From Nilaparvata lugens (lineage: Eukaryota > Arthropoda > Insecta > Hemiptera > Delphacidae), in assembly GCF_014356525.2 (NCBI RefSeq), contig NC_052505.1:10170171-10234170 (forward strand): a stretch of 64,000 nt of DNA, given 5' to 3'. Under the pieces are notes generated by a model. That model had not been told where the DNA came from and searched no databases. It saw only the letters and a program-made list of their open reading frames with translations. Position 1 is the stretch's first letter; every line of letters starts with the position of its first letter. Made by a program: the position numbers and the translations under genes. This document shows positions 1-12,393 of the stretch, piece by piece.

Positions 1-1707
1 ATTTCATGCTGCCATTTATTATCGCGTTCCTGAGCTTCAAGATAAATGGTATTGAGTTTTAAACTGATATTTTCAAAAATAATGTATCCATCTATTATGT
101 ATGTTGAGACTCATTTGGCGAATATTTATCATCATTCTGGAATGGACTAATAGGCTGGTCATAATTGAAAGGTCAAATATTTTTAATCTAAGGTACTTTT
201 CTGGGTAGCGAAATATGCCAGGAGTTGCAGCCTATATTTTGTTCAAAAACTCACCGTAGAATCGAACTAGTTAATTTTTCTTATCCTCTGCCAGGGTTGA
301 CATTTTTCGAGAGAATATTAATCTCGAGAATATTATTGATAGGCTGACTCTGAACCCAGGAAGATCGGAATGCTACTGTATTCTTCGTTGGTAATCACAA
401 AAATATTAATAATAAAAAAACTCTAGAGGATTAATTCTCCTACCTATCTTGAGTATATACGAGCATATTTGTTGACATGATTGCGGGAGGTATGTGATCC
501 TTTGATATCAGGAAAATGATATTTTCTGAGATGATTTCATCAAAAATACCTCACAGAATACCTCAACATTGTGGAGTTTGCCATCTAGAAGGAAATCTAG
601 GCAACAAGCTCCAGGTTATAATATTGGAGTCTGTATTACGGTATTATGGTTAATCTTTAATTGCGGTACCTACTTTCAATTATTCTTCAATAGGTTCGAT
701 AGAATAATAAATCTTCAAGCTGTTGCATGTGAATGGTTTCGAGATTATCCGACAATCACGTCAGCATATAACAGATAGGCCTACGTCTATGCTGGTTGTT
801 GATTAACATAAATCTACGAAACGTCTACAATAGTGATATTTGGACACTCTTCCTGGTTGCTCATCACGACTAAGAAAAACAAATCTAATTTTAATGGACT
901 GCTAAAGATTTGGTATTGTAACTAGTGATTCATTTATTATTCAGAGAGTTAAGCCTATATCGGGCTCAAAGTTTCGGACCAGTCATGTTTCTTCCGCCGT
1001 GTGTTATCGGCTCTTTGAAAAGTTCAAGATCATACTCTTGTCTTCGAGCTTCTAGTTTTAATCATTGAATTTCCTAGTTATTTTTTTTACAATGTTTTCC
1101 ACTTCATTGATCTTTTTGGCTTGCAACTTGTGAAAAAATGAATCATGCTTTTTCTTCAAAGTTACTGCGTATTAATTTCTCTCGGACTTGATTAATAAAA
1201 CCATGATGAATGAGGTTGACTTAACACTTTTTGGCCTGTCTTCGTTATTATTTCACTAAAATGAGATATTCTTCGAGAGTCGTCTCAATTTATTCACCGT
1301 GAAGTGATTTTGAAGCTTTCAACTGAACTCTACAATATATCTGAATACAGTATCCAGTTGTTAGCTCTATTCGCAGGAATATGCCAAATTATTGATCTCA
1401 AGTATCACCTATGGCTATGCCATTATTCAATTTCAAATATTATACGTTTTACAAGAGCTTAGTAGCAATACTCAATTTTACTACCCACTCTCTGGAAAAC
1501 TCCATTGGAGCACAATAGAAACTAGAAAAACTTTGAATTCTTGTGACTCCTGAGAAAATGTTTAAAATGTTTCTTAGACGCTTCTGCCCTAGAAAGCATC
1601 TAGAAGACAAATTGACATGCTGGTTTAAATTCAGATCAGTTGATCAATAGATTCAATCAATTCATTTTCTTTAAAGAGAGAGTTATTAAAATCCTTTCTC
1701 ATTATTA
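1..1707. other. AT-rich intergenic stretch, no gene seen
   Basis: I see no convincing exon, RNA gene or repeat boundary here. The only open frame of note (569-778, 69 codons) has no recognisable domain and looks like chance. Confidence 0.5.
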
Positions 1708-1807
1708 ATGTTCAATGCAAAAAAATCTTTTCTATTCAAGTATTCATTCACTTCCGATAATCTCCACGATAAGATACCAATAATAGGCCTAATAATAAAG
1801 CTGGATT

Positions 1808-1980
1808 CCCAATATATCAGTATCAGTGAACGTGCCCCGTACAGTGAAAATATAATTTCCATAACATCTAATAATAATAATATTCATTCTCATTTGGCCC
1901 GGCAAAATGGAAATAGTCTTATTATAAGTTATGGAAATCATATTTTTACTGTACGGGACAGGATCACTGATAGACTGAAC
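1808..1980. repeat. Hairpin-forming repeat
   Basis: The arm at about 1813-1865 (CAGTGAACGTGCCCCGTAC onward) is mirrored by the arm at about 1927-1976 (ACTGTACGGGACAGGATCAC), giving an imperfect inverted repeat around an AT-rich loop. This looks like a MITE-type foldback. The 147-codon frame running through it (1708-2151) is explained by this repeat plus the tandem duplication and is not called as a gene. Confidence 0.5.
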
Positions 1981-4915
1981 ATAAGTGGGAATTTAGCTTT
2001 ATCCTTGCCCAATACTGTTCTTAATTGGTGTTATTTGGAATTGGAAATATCCATAGCAGATTTATGTATTTTTATGATACCGTACGTTACAGTATTTCTT
2101 TGTGTTCTGTTAACATATATAAATCTCATAATACATTCACATACGGTATAATCTATGTATTATTTTTATTTGGAAATGTCTATAAAAGATTCGTATTTTC
2201 ATGATACGTGACTTCTATCTTCTGTATTCTAATTATTATTCTACATAGTATATTTTTTAATGAACTAACTAGGTAGTACTCTTCTACTTATATTAGGCCT
2301 ACTTATATTCTACCTTTATGAACACTACATTTTCCAGCCATACAAGTGAAAGGTTACTACCTAATTCTTTAGAAGATAGCAGATATAACTACTCTGTTTT
2401 TCATTATAGGTACTTTCATGAGGAAGATTGGGTTGAGAATCAAGACATAGCAAGAAAAACTCGGATGCTCGCTGACTGTGTCCGGCATAGCCTGTTTTTG
2501 TGGATGATATTTTTTCAGAAAAAGTTTTGCTCATGTCGGAACATAAACATAATCCGAGACGCTTGCCATTACTTAATGTAGGTAGATCCTGGGTGTGGCT
2601 GATTCACAGCAGCCTATACCTCTCGCACCTCCTCGCTTGCACTTGACCTTCACTTGGACAACACCAGATCATTTCAACCAGTTCTGAGCAAATCATCCAC
2701 CCTTATTGTCAAGACTGCAAATCAAAATGAATGTAATAAATTATTACTGCCATTCAGCGAAAACTGTTATTGCTATGGAAATGGACAGTGCCGCAAAACC
2801 TCTCAATTTACAAAACTCTTGGGAGTATTTTAAGAAAATCACTCTTCTTCGGCAGGTTTGTTGAGATGAAAGACTCAACAATATAGCTTTCAAGAGCCGC
2901 ATTACTACAAGCATTACCAGCAGGTAAAAGAGACGTTGGAAGACCAAGGAAAATTTACCCAGTCTCAAAACTAGACATGAATAAAGTTGAATTTTGATAA
3001 ATTAATTTCCAGGCTATTTTATAGACCGGAACAGGTAATCATGCCTATACCGTGGAAGTCAGAAAAGAAGAAGAAGAAAAAGAGCCGCATTATTATTTGT
3101 GTATACAAACGTGTAAGGCACAGTAATTTTTTTTTAATTTATTCATTCAATTACCTAAAACCTTATATTGTGATTAAAGAACTCAAATAACATTGAACCT
3201 GTTCTAAATATCGATTCCTAAGGCGAGAAAATTTTGTACGTTTTGAAGATAGACTTTCAAACACAACTAATATTTAAACTAGCTCAACTAGCTAAACTTC
3301 TCAGAGTATAATATAAAAACGTTATACTAAAGTGAATTAGAAGCTGCTCTTGTATGAGGAATTATGCAATTTTAGACTTAATTACATTAATTTTCATTCA
3401 TTCTCATTTGGCCCGGCAAAATGGAAATAGTCTTATTATAAGTTATGGAAATCATATTTTTACTGTACGGGACAGGATCACTGATAGACTGAACATAAGT
3501 GGGAATTTAGCTTTATCCTTGCCCAATACTGTTCTTAATTGGTGTTATTTGGAATTGGAAATATCCATAGCAGATTTATGTATTTTTATGATACCGTAAG
3601 TTACAGTATTTCTTTGTGTTCTGTTAACATATATAAATCTCATAATACATTCACATACGGTATAATCTATGTATTATTTTTATTTGGAAATGTCTATAAA
3701 AGATTCGTATTTTCATGATACGTGACTTCTATCTTCTGTATTCTAACTATTATTCTACATAGTATATTTTTTAATGAACTAACTAGGTAGTACTCTTCTA
3801 CTTATATTAGGCCTACTTATATTCTACCTTTATGAACACTACATTTTCCAGCCATACAAGTGAAAGGTTACTACCTAATTCTTTAGAAGATAGCTGATAT
3901 AACTACTCTGTTTTTCATTATAGGTACTTTCATGAGGAAGATTGGGTTGAGAATCAAGACATAGCAAGAAAAACTCGGATGCTCGCTGACTGTGTCCGGC
4001 ATAGCCAGTTTTTGTGGATGATATTTTTTCAGAAAAAGTTTTGCTCATGTCAGAACATAAACATAATCCGAGACGCTTGCCATTACTTAATGTAGGTAGA
4101 TCCTGGGTGTGGCTGATTCACAGCAGCCTTTACCTCTCGCACCTCCTCGCTTGCACTTGACCTTCACTTGGACAACACCAGATCATTTCAACCAGTTCCG
4201 AGCAAATCATCCACCCTTATTGTCAAGACTGCAAATCAAAATGAATGTAATAAATTATTACTTGCCATTCAGCGAAAACTGTTATTGCTATGGAAATGGA
4301 CAGTGCCGCAAAACCTCTCAATTTACAAAACTCTTGGGAGTATTTTAAGAAAATCACTCTTCTTCGGCAGGTTTGTTGAGATGAAAGACTCAACAATATA
4401 GCTTTCAAGAGCCGCATTACTACAAGCATTACCAGCAGGTAAAAGAGACGTTGGAAGACCAAGGAAAATTTACCCAGTCTCAAAACTAGACATGAATAAA
4501 GTTGAATTTTGATAAATTAATTTCCAGGCTATTTTATAGACCGGAACAGGTAATCATTCCTATACCGTGGAAGTCAGAAAAGAAGAAGAAGAAAAAGAAC
4601 CGCATTATTATTTGTGTATACAAACGTGTAAGGCACAGTAATTTTTTTTTTAATTTATTCATCCAATTACCTAAAACCTTATATTGTGATTAAAGAACTC
4701 AAATAACATTGAACCTGTTCTAAATATCGATTCCTAAGGCGAGAAAATTTTGTACGTTTTGAAGATAGACTTTCAAACACAACTAATATTTAAACTAGCT
4801 CAACTAGCTAAACTTCTCAGAGTATAATATAAAAACGTTATACTAAAGTGAATTAGAAGCTGCTCTTGTATGAGGAATTATGCAATTTTAGACTAAATTA
4901 CATTAATTTTCATTC
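1882..4915. repeat. Tandem duplication, two units of about 1.51 kb
   Basis: The block starting near 1882 (CATTCTCATTTGGCCCGG) recurs at offset +1514 from about 3396, and the second unit runs to about 4915. The units differ by only a few substitutions and 1-nt indels, for example CGTACGTTAC against CGTAAGTTAC, so the event is recent or one unit is a collapsed or expanded assembly haplotype. The only shared feature of note is the LINE-like tail at 2870-3085 and 4384-4600. Confidence 0.9.
2870..3085 (+). pseudogene. Possible LINE ORF 3' tail remnant (copy 1)
   Basis: One frame reads a short basic segment with Gly-Lys-Arg then Gly-Arg-Pro-Arg-Lys. About 100 nt later come the frame remnants Pro-Trp-Lys-Ser-Glu and a run of Lys codons (AAGAAGAAGAAG). 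RTE-like LINE polymerases often end with GRPRKRW-type segments just before a simple AAG/A-rich tail, so this may be a decayed 3' end. The reading frame is not continuous and no RT motif remains. The same sequence recurs at 4384-4600 in the second unit of the tandem duplication. Confidence 0.3.
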
Positions 4916-6150
4916 ATTCTTACTTGAAACTCAGAACTTATATTTCACCTACATTTCTAAACCTTTTTCAAAGATCCCTTGAAGAAATCGAATCACCATC
5001 TCATTTGCTGAGGGGGCGTATGGAGAGGTGTCATTGTGGTAAGAGTTGAATAAAAACAATTTTTTATACCCAAAACGAAATTGAAATTTCGTTACAAAAT
5101 TGAAATAGCCTACTAACATTAACAATGAATGATTACTTTTTCAGCGCCCATGATTTAGTTGATTCTTGCCAAGCTCTAGAATCTTACTTAGTCTAGAACA
5201 GGCCTAAGTAGTATCAGAGAAAACTTCTATAATTGCTGTTTTATCCATATTCTGTGATAGTATCTAAACGTGAAAAAATTGAGCACCTTTTATTCATCAT
5301 TTTGGTTATAAGAAGCTTTCTCCACCTTTTGAGATTGTATTTATTTATTCCAAAGGTTCTTGAACTGAGGTCTCTTGAGGCTCTCAAGACCTTGGACTTG
5401 ATTTCAGGACTTGAACTTTCATTGTAATAATTATGCTCCAGTGCTTGAATCGCAAGATTGTAATACAGGTTACGACCATACAAATGAGCGACTAAGCGGA
5501 GAGCGTAATCGATGTTATATCACAAGATACAATTATAAAAGATGAGCGCCTGAATGATATTTTTGATGAAGTTATAACTATTGCATTGACCGTGATAATT
5601 CTAATCGAATTAATCCTTCAGCAAACATTTTCTTGGAGTTGGACTTGAAGTTACTTAGACTTTTCTTGGAGTTTTTAATCATAAAAATATAGCATCAATC
5701 TTTCAAGTGGAACGATTTATTCAGGTTGTAAGGTATGAGTCGCTCAATGTCATGGGCAACGATAGGCAATGTGTTGCTTTAACAATGGGCAAGCGTTAAT
5801 GAACAAGCTTTCATGATCACAAAGCTTTAAATTGGTGATAACAGTGACGCTGAAAGTTCATCTGAATACTTTGAAAACTATGTTTTAGGAACTGAAGCGA
5901 AATTAGTCAAAACGACTGCTACAGTTTAAAAGTTTGTATTCTTTTAATTGTGAAGAGACAGATTATATCTAGCAAATCACAAAACTAGATACCAGTACGG
6001 TAGTTACTACAAACATTTTCGCAACCATAATTCGGAATGTAGGTACCTGTTTCTTTCATAAGACTCATTTCAGATCTTATTTCAGTGAAGTTGAAAGTTG
6101 ATAATTACCGCTTTACAAGTAGTGTCAAGCTCTCAAATGTTCCAAATCAC
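4916..6150. other. Intergenic stretch, nothing recognised
   Basis: AT-rich sequence with two opposed short frames (5233-5427 + and 5241-5483 -) that shadow each other and match no family I know. Confidence 0.4.
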
Positions 6151-6744
6151 TACTAGTAGTTCTGTGAACAGTAGACCTCAGGCAGTATTTTCATCATCAA
6201 GTACCTGATTGAAACTATAGACCTTATGGAAATACAGCAATAGACTGGCACACATCTGTGTAATCACTTGTCAGCTGATTTATGATGAATAATTCTATAG
6301 TCTGATTCTTACTCTAAAGCTGTGTTTACACCAAAGTTATTAACTAAATGTTTATAACTTAATCCTTATAGATTCTATTAGATTGAACATAACTTATCAT
6401 ACACATGATGAACATATGTGTTTGACAAGCTCCGTTCAATGTAATAGAATCTATAAGGATTAAGTTATTAACATTTTGTTAATAACTTTGGTGTAAACGC
6501 AGCTTAATATTGGCATATGAAGGAGGCTCCTTTTTCCTTTTATATTATCCTTGAAATGCAAAATTTCCAAAAACCTTGTATACGTCGACGCGCAATTAAA
6601 AAAGGAACGTACCTGTCAAATTTCATGAAAATCTATTACCGCGTTTCGCCGTAAATTCGCAACATATAAACATATAAACATTTAAACATTAAGAGAAATG
6701 CCAAACCGTCGACTTAAATCTTACACCTCACTTCGCTCGGTCAA
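6151..6744 (-). mobile_element. Helitron-like repeat family R1, copy 1 (interrupted)
   Basis: On the minus strand it runs from TTGACCGAGCGAAGTGAG (right end, about 6744) to a terminal module GGTCTACTGTTCACAGAAC followed by TACTAG (left end, 6151). Related copies are at 15141-16718 and 17081-17637, and the terminal module alone recurs at 14791-14818. A short palindrome before CTAG next to T suits a Helitron 3' end, but the other end does not begin with TC, so the class is uncertain. This copy is split by the MITE at 6318-6504. Confidence 0.55.
6318..6504. mobile_element. 187-bp MITE with TAA target duplication
   Basis: Inverted termini AGCTGTGTTTACACCAAAG and CTTTGGTGTAAACGCAGCT enclose further complementary arms that read through to about 6370 and from 6440. 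The element is flanked by TAA at 6315-6317 and 6505-6507. The homologous R1 copy near 15345-15356 reads uninterrupted across this point with a single TAA, so it serves as the empty site. A TWA target is typical of PIF/Harbinger-type elements. No coding capacity. Confidence 0.8.
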
Positions 6745-6844
6745 TTAACGATTTTCGTTTCTTGTCAATTTTTTTGTTGTTGCCCATGATGTCAACATAA
6801 GCTTTCACTTTAGATAATGTGATGAGATGATCAAACATCCATGC

Positions 6845-6933
6845 CTATTGCCGGGATTCGAACCCACGAGCAGGTAGCGCTAGCAGACTGACGGGTACAA
6901 CGGCAAAGCCTTGGTCGTCTCGGCTAACCTGGC
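6845..6933 (-). repeat. tRNA-derived sequence (SINE head or tRNA pseudogene)
   Basis: On the minus strand the sequence contains TTAGCCGAGACGACCAAGGC, resembling the D-arm/A-box of Leu or Ser tRNAs, and about 45 nt later GTGGGTTCGAATCCCGGC, a near-perfect B-box/T-arm. The acceptor ends do not pair well and the A-box is off consensus, so I do not call a functional tRNA. Confidence 0.55.
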
Positions 6934-6934
6934 T

Positions 6935-7550
6935 TCATAGACAATGGATTTGCAAAGATAACCATTTGCTAACTATAAGAAAATAGAATAGACTAACTTC
7001 TATAAATTATTGAATAATTTCATCTAGAAACACTGTAGGTGGAAAGCTTAACTCATACTAACTTTTAGTCGTTCAAGCTCCACTGGAACTATACTCATAC
7101 GTCATTCACTTTTGTGTGCCTCCAATACTTTTTACTGTTCTTTGTATGTATGATATTGTAGTAGATATCCATTTCAAATAAAATCACTTTTTTGTTGGCA
7201 TTGTACATTGTGGTTAACAAAAGAGGAGAGACCTGAATGAAAATTTATTGTTTCAGTTCAAGCAGACGTGTTAAGAGAACAAAAGTAGAGATTCAGTACT
7301 CGATTAAGTTGATTCATTGGTAAAGAAGGAACGACGATTGACGATTAGCGGCAAACAAAACAGGTTGTTGGTTTTTGTTTCGGTCACTGCGCTGGCCGAA
7401 TCATTGATGCAGGTCCGTGGTCCAGGGCGTAGTCCTGGCCTCCTCCACCGCTTCCTACTCTTCAGATGCCAAGGACACTCTTTTTACTTCTTCTTCGACG
7501 ACTTCTTTTTTGCTTCATTGAACACATGATGGCCAGCGGCCTGATTCGGC
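6935..7550. other. 5' flank of gene 1
   Basis: No gene called. The last 200 bases before the TATA box are noticeably more GC-rich (CTGGCCGAATC, GGTCCAGGGCGTAGTCCTGG), as in the flanks of genes 2-4, and probably hold the proximal promoter. Open frames here (7317-7529 +, 7462-7680 -) are incidental. Confidence 0.4.
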
Positions 7551-7557
7551 TATAAAA
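7551..7557 (+). promoter_or_regulatory. TATA box of YPY gene 1
   Basis: TATAAAA stands 84 nt upstream of the ATG. About 30 nt downstream is ATAAGTCGTT, a likely start region. Related A/C-A-A-G start sequences lie at the same distance from the TATA boxes of genes 2-4. Confidence 0.75.
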
Positions 7558-7634
7558 TGGCTCATCCCTCGACGAGAGGCATAAGTCGTTTATTGCTTCT
7601 CGACCAGCACACAACCAACAAACCAACCAGCACC

Positions 7635-10129
7635 ATGAAGGCCGTCGTAAGTACACGCACTTCAAACTAACTCCATCCATATAATCATCATTATCATTTT
7701 TACATTATCAAAAAGCACTAGTACAAATTGACGAAAATCCACTTGTACAAAATTCTTACTTGCAAGGACTATACTTCATTAATCTGAAATATCATTAATG
7801 AATTATTGATTATACAAATATGAATTATTCTAATAATCTACCCTTAGCTTGAAGCTCCATTACACAAAAATATAATAATATAAAATACAAAAAAGTAAAC
7901 AATATATAGTTATTATTATGAATTACTTTAATAATTTACCCTTAGTTTGAAACTCCATTACACAATTTAGTAAGATTATCATGAATGCCTATTTATGATA
8001 ATTCACTCTCCCATCAGATTACAAAACGATTGAAATCTAAAACAGTGCATATTGGTCAAGTAGGTTATTACCCTATTATAATAACTGTTTTCATTTTTTT
8101 TCTTTACTAGACCATTATTATAAGAGATGCTCTCATTATTAGTCTTAGAGTGGAAGATGCTTATTCAAATAATGATTCCTCAAGTTTTCATCCCATAAAC
8201 TTGAATAATCACCCAACGCAACTTCCAATGCTCACTCTCTCTGCAATACTCACTCTCAATTATTCTCCCTCTGTGAATTAGAGTTTTCATGATTTACAGT
8301 GATTCAATTTGTTAAATTCGGTCATCCTGATTTTCGATTCTGTAGAGTATATCTTACTATAATTAAGTTATTTATTTATATATTTGAATCTATCAAAATG
8401 CGACTCCAGATCATAATTTTTAATGTTGTGCATAATTTTCTGGATCACTCCTCTAACTCGAGTATCGAGAATCACTTTCATATGCATTGTGGAATGATAA
8501 TGTTATGATTGACAGTATTCACTTACTATTGATTAAAAAGGGCAAAATTTGATAACAGTTTTCTATTATATAAATGCTTGTAGATTGCATGATTTCATAG
8601 ACACAAAAGTTCGAATACCAGGCTACTTGCTTGCTATTCGAAAGTGCGAAATTTAAAGGCGGATTTCCAGATATCAGTATCATTGAACTTATCAGATACA
8701 GTGATTCATATAGTTGTGATGAGACTATTCATGCTTGCTTTGTCAGGCTGAGTTGGAACCTAATCCTATTACAGCTTATAGGAATTATTATATTATTTTC
8801 ACTGTACTAGTCACCGACTCTGATAACATGTATATTAAAAAGTGAACACCCCTTTTGATGCCAAATTTTCCCCAATGTATTATGTGGGAAACCACCTTAA
8901 TTCTGCTGATGTTGAAAGAATCAGTACAATCATATTGATAACTTTCAGAAACAATTTGATATCCTGCTAAACCAATATAGAGTTACTTAGTGGTGTTTGA
9001 AGAATAATTTAATTGGTAATTTTGTTAATTTGATTTTATGCTATTTGATTTCAATAGAAGTATTGGATATTTACACTCAAGGTACCTAGAATACATTCTA
9101 GGTATTCTAGGTACATTGATTTACACTATTTTGAAATAAAACTCATTCGTTTACAACTGACACTATTTTGATAGTGGTATTCCCAAAATTCAGTGTGCTC
9201 TTGCATTGAATTAATAGTTTTGTAACACAATAGAATTATTATCAAGTCCCCTTATATGTAATTTATTTCACACAATTAGGTAGTATCTAGCTCTCTTCAA
9301 GAGCCATTTTTAAATGGTTTTACACTCAAAAATGACTCTTGAAGAGTTGAAACTAGTTGAAACACAACTCTTCCACACACATTTCAACTGAAACATAATC
9401 AGTTTCAACTCTTTAAGAGCCATTTTCAAATGATTTTATACTTAAAAATGACTCATGAAGAGTTGAAACTAAAGTTGAAACACAACTCTTCCACACACAT
9501 TTCAACTCAAACACAATCAGTTTCAACCAGAGTCATTTTTAAATCATTTTACTCTTAAAAATGACTTTTGAAGAGTTGAAACTAGTTGAAACATAACTCT
9601 TTCACACACATCTCAACTGAAACAACCAGTTTCAACTCTTTAAGAGTCATTTTCAAATGATTTTACGCTTGAAGAGTTGAAACACAACTCTCTCACACAC
9701 ATTTCAACTGAAACACAACCAGTTTCTTTCCATATAAAAATGATTTTACACTTGAAAATGGCTCTTCAAGAGTTGAAACTAGTTGTGTTGAAATAAAATA
9801 AAGGGTACTGTACTTGATAATATTTTTTATTGTGTGGTTCAATAATATCAGTAGCCCTAAAAAGAAAAGTAAATGATAGTTTTGTGTTTGTTTGTTGACA
9901 GGCAGCTTTTGTCCTCCTTGTAGTGGCCCTGTTCGCCATTGCTCAGGCCGCTGAACAGAAGGAGACACTGAAGGGCGAATCCACAGCCTACTACGGAGCT
10001 TACCCCTACGCCGCCGCCGCTTACGGAGCATACCCCTACGCCTACTCTGCATACCCCTACGCATCAGCCTATGGAGCTTACCCCTATGGAGCCTACCCCT
10101 ACTCTGCCTACCCCTACTACTACAGATAA
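7635..10129 (+). CDS. Secreted YPY-repeat protein, gene 1 (two exons)
   Basis: The exons are 7635-7646 (Met-Lys-Ala-Val, donor GTAAGT) and 9902-10129 (acceptor TTGACAG), joined in phase 0 to give 79 residues. Residues 1-20 form a signal peptide with a hydrophobic core split by the intron, and likely cleavage at AQA/AEQ. The mature peptide starts with EQKETLKGE and then has six AYPY motifs in Gly/Ala/Ser/Tyr-rich sequence, ending YYYR. An AATAAA lies at 10260. The composition suits an extracellular structural protein such as a low-complexity cuticle component, or an insect neuropeptide-like (NPLP4-type) precursor. I cannot decide between them. Second-exon frame, signal peptide and splice sites are all seen in sequence. 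Paralogue of gene 2, sharing the start MKAV, the first 12 residues of exon 2 and the C-terminal YPY block. Confidence 0.87.
9291..9790. repeat. Intronic minisatellite, about 115-bp units
   Basis: About 4.3 units begin near 9291, 9411, 9529, 9640 and 9735. Each holds AAGAGTTGAAAC, an A/T-rich block and CACACACATTTCAACTGAAAC. Each unit also contains the self-complementary CTCTTCAAGAG type of sequence, so single strands could fold. It lies in the gene 1 intron, 110 nt before the acceptor. Confidence 0.85.
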
Positions 10130-10259
10130 GCATCTCACTTCGGATCACATCAACAATCGACTGACAATATCTCTCATTACCTTCTGAAGTGGACATCTCC
10201 ACAACAACCCCCTACCAGCTACCATTTCCTGTTTGTTCTGTTTTATGGTTTATTGAATC

Positions 10260-10265
10260 AATAAA
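10260..10265 (+). promoter_or_regulatory. Polyadenylation signal of gene 1
   Basis: AATAAA, 131 nt after the stop codon of YPY gene 1. Confidence 0.65.
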
Positions 10266-10586
10266 TCACAATTAGTTCAATACAAATTTCTGTTTTCTCT
10301 GTTCAATCGTATCCTCCAATACACAGAAATGTGTTTCATATCTGTAATCTGAATGAAACAAGAAATCTTGAGACATAATATCAGTGTTGAAATTTCAAGC
10401 TTTTCATGCAAGCCTATGATATGACTAGATAAATTCAAATTGACAACCCCGCATTGAATGTTTTGTCAAATTGAATGTATTCAGTCATTGAAATATTGAA
10501 ATTTCGTACGATTTAATTGGCCAATTTTCCAATTATCAACTTGTTTCATCATTCAAACAATTAGCAGGTAAGAATATTATTCTCAC

Positions 10587-10767
10587 ACTTTTTTCTATGT
10601 ATTTCACACGACATGCAGTCAAATATTTAAGTAAATAATCAAATTCTTCTACTTACTGACTGTAGTAACCTACTTTCAACAGTCGAAAGTACAGTCAGTA
10701 AGTAAAAGAATTTGACTATTTACTTAAATATTTGATTGCATGTCGTGTGAAATACATAGAAAAAAGT
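10587..10767. repeat. Near-perfect 78-bp-arm hairpin
   Basis: Left arm 10587-10664 and right arm 10690-10767 are reverse complements with about three mismatches over 78 bp, around a 25-nt loop. Terminal sequence is ACTTTTTTCTATGTATTTC. This is either a young foldback MITE or, if transcribed, a long hairpin RNA of the kind processed into siRNAs. No TSD is obvious. Confidence 0.85.
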
Positions 10768-12230
10768 TTGTTAATGTTAATACATCGCAGCTCGGAATGG
10801 ATCAAGAAACCATCATCTTTGAGATTAATCTCTTCACTGATTTACAACTTTGAAGATGAATGTTTATCTCAATGCTGGTTTGAAGGAAAAACGATTCTAT
10901 CCCTCACTCTCTACTCCATCTCTATGGTTTAGTCTCTTCAACACAGTATGTTGAGTATTTTTTCAACTTCAATGTTGTGAAATTCATTGGGAATGAAGCT
11001 AGTGAAAGAATACGCATTGTACTCATAACATGAATATTTTAGTTGCAGAATTGGAGTACTGAGTTGTTAATATTATTTAATACAAACTTTTGAAATTAGT
11101 ATTTTGCTGAACCTAGAGATAATTCAATTTGTTTACCTAGCTGTGGAATTGGAAGTTCTTTTTTTCCTTCCGCCGTTTGAATGGGGCTGCTATCCTCTCT
11201 GAATTCATCAGTATTTCTATAGCTTTCAGAAGAAATCATACAGATATCATAGAATTAACGAATAACTATTATGCACTTCATTTTGACCAGGTTTTGATAT
11301 AGGGATTTTAATATTTACAGGATATTCTATTAAATTTTCGAGCGTTCATATTATTTATATTCGAAGTAATGAAGTGTGAAAGTAATCATTGTTTTTAATC
11401 GCGAATTCTACTCGACTACAAGTTTTCGTTGGATTAAAATACCAGATATAATCAATTGGGATGATAGAAATGTTGAATTTCGAATCGAAATATCAAGAAT
11501 CAAAAACAGCAATATGTTTTGCATTCTTTGTTTACGTGAAAACTGATTGTTTCGGAATTTATAATACATTCATCAAGAATTGCTTCAGAAACAATACGCA
11601 CTCTATCTATTGTAAAGTATCTTATTCAGTTCAAAAGTAAAATAATTAAAACTTCTTCTTCCCCAATTGATTTGTTACGATATTTTCAATTTTATGGCTT
11701 CATCGGATTCGATCAGTCTAGCTGGAGAGCCACTATGAATATTTATTGAGAAAGGTATTTGAAAGAAAATGTGGAATCACCAAGTTGGATCAAATAGATT
11801 ACCGTATATGAAATACTTACATCACACTTCTTCCTTGAAATCCACTAACATTATTTATTGTAGCCCACTAAATGCCTGCATCTCGAAACCTTCATTGAGT
11901 CTTTTAACATTTGCAACTTAATTCAACCGTACTATAGGAAAAATGAATGTATCATTCCTTCAGGATGTTCTGTTTCCAAAGACCGGGTTTTCCGCCCCGA
12001 TTCTACTTAGAACTACCCTCCTAAAATCATAATTTAAAACTTTTGCCGACCAATTATTTGCATTACTTAAAAAACATTTCACAATTCAACTTGTATTGAT
12101 AATTTCATTGATTTGAATTTTTTAAAATAATATAGTGGTTCGTTCACGGTTTTAGAGAAAAATAATTATAGCGGGAAAAAGCTGAACAAGGTAATGAAGA
12201 CATTAAAAATATGGCAGTGGAGATGCTAAA
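10768..12230. other. Intergenic stretch, nothing recognised
   Basis: AT-rich, with no exon, RNA gene or repeat relationship that I could establish. Confidence 0.4.
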
Positions 12231-12393
12231 GGTGCGTACAGATTTACGCGCCACGAACATGAGCAATTCACTTTTAATCAGCTGATTATATCTGTATTTT
12301 TACAGAAACGGTAAGATATAGATATAAAAAGCTTGGCATCAGCTAATTAAAAGTGAATTGCTCATATTCGCGGCGTGTATCTGTACGTTAGCC
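12231..12393. mobile_element. MITE family E, copy 1
   Basis: Terminal GGTGCGTACAGATTTACGCG is mirrored by CGCGGCGTGTATCTGTACG. Subterminal arms contain GAGCAATTCACTTTTAATC and its complement. Other copies lie at 42494-42620 (truncated) and 53547-53710 (most symmetric). Confidence 0.8.

Noticed and set aside
1708..2151. 147-codon frame
   Set aside because: Runs through a hairpin repeat and into the tandem duplication; no family pattern, and the equivalent frame is cut short in the second unit.
6845..6933. Functional tRNA gene on the minus strand
   Set aside because: B-box is good but A-box is off consensus and the acceptor stem does not pair; more likely SINE or pseudogene.
9291..9790. CRISPR-like array
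   Set aside because: Units are contiguous 115-bp minisatellite copies with no unique spacers, and the genome is eukaryotic.
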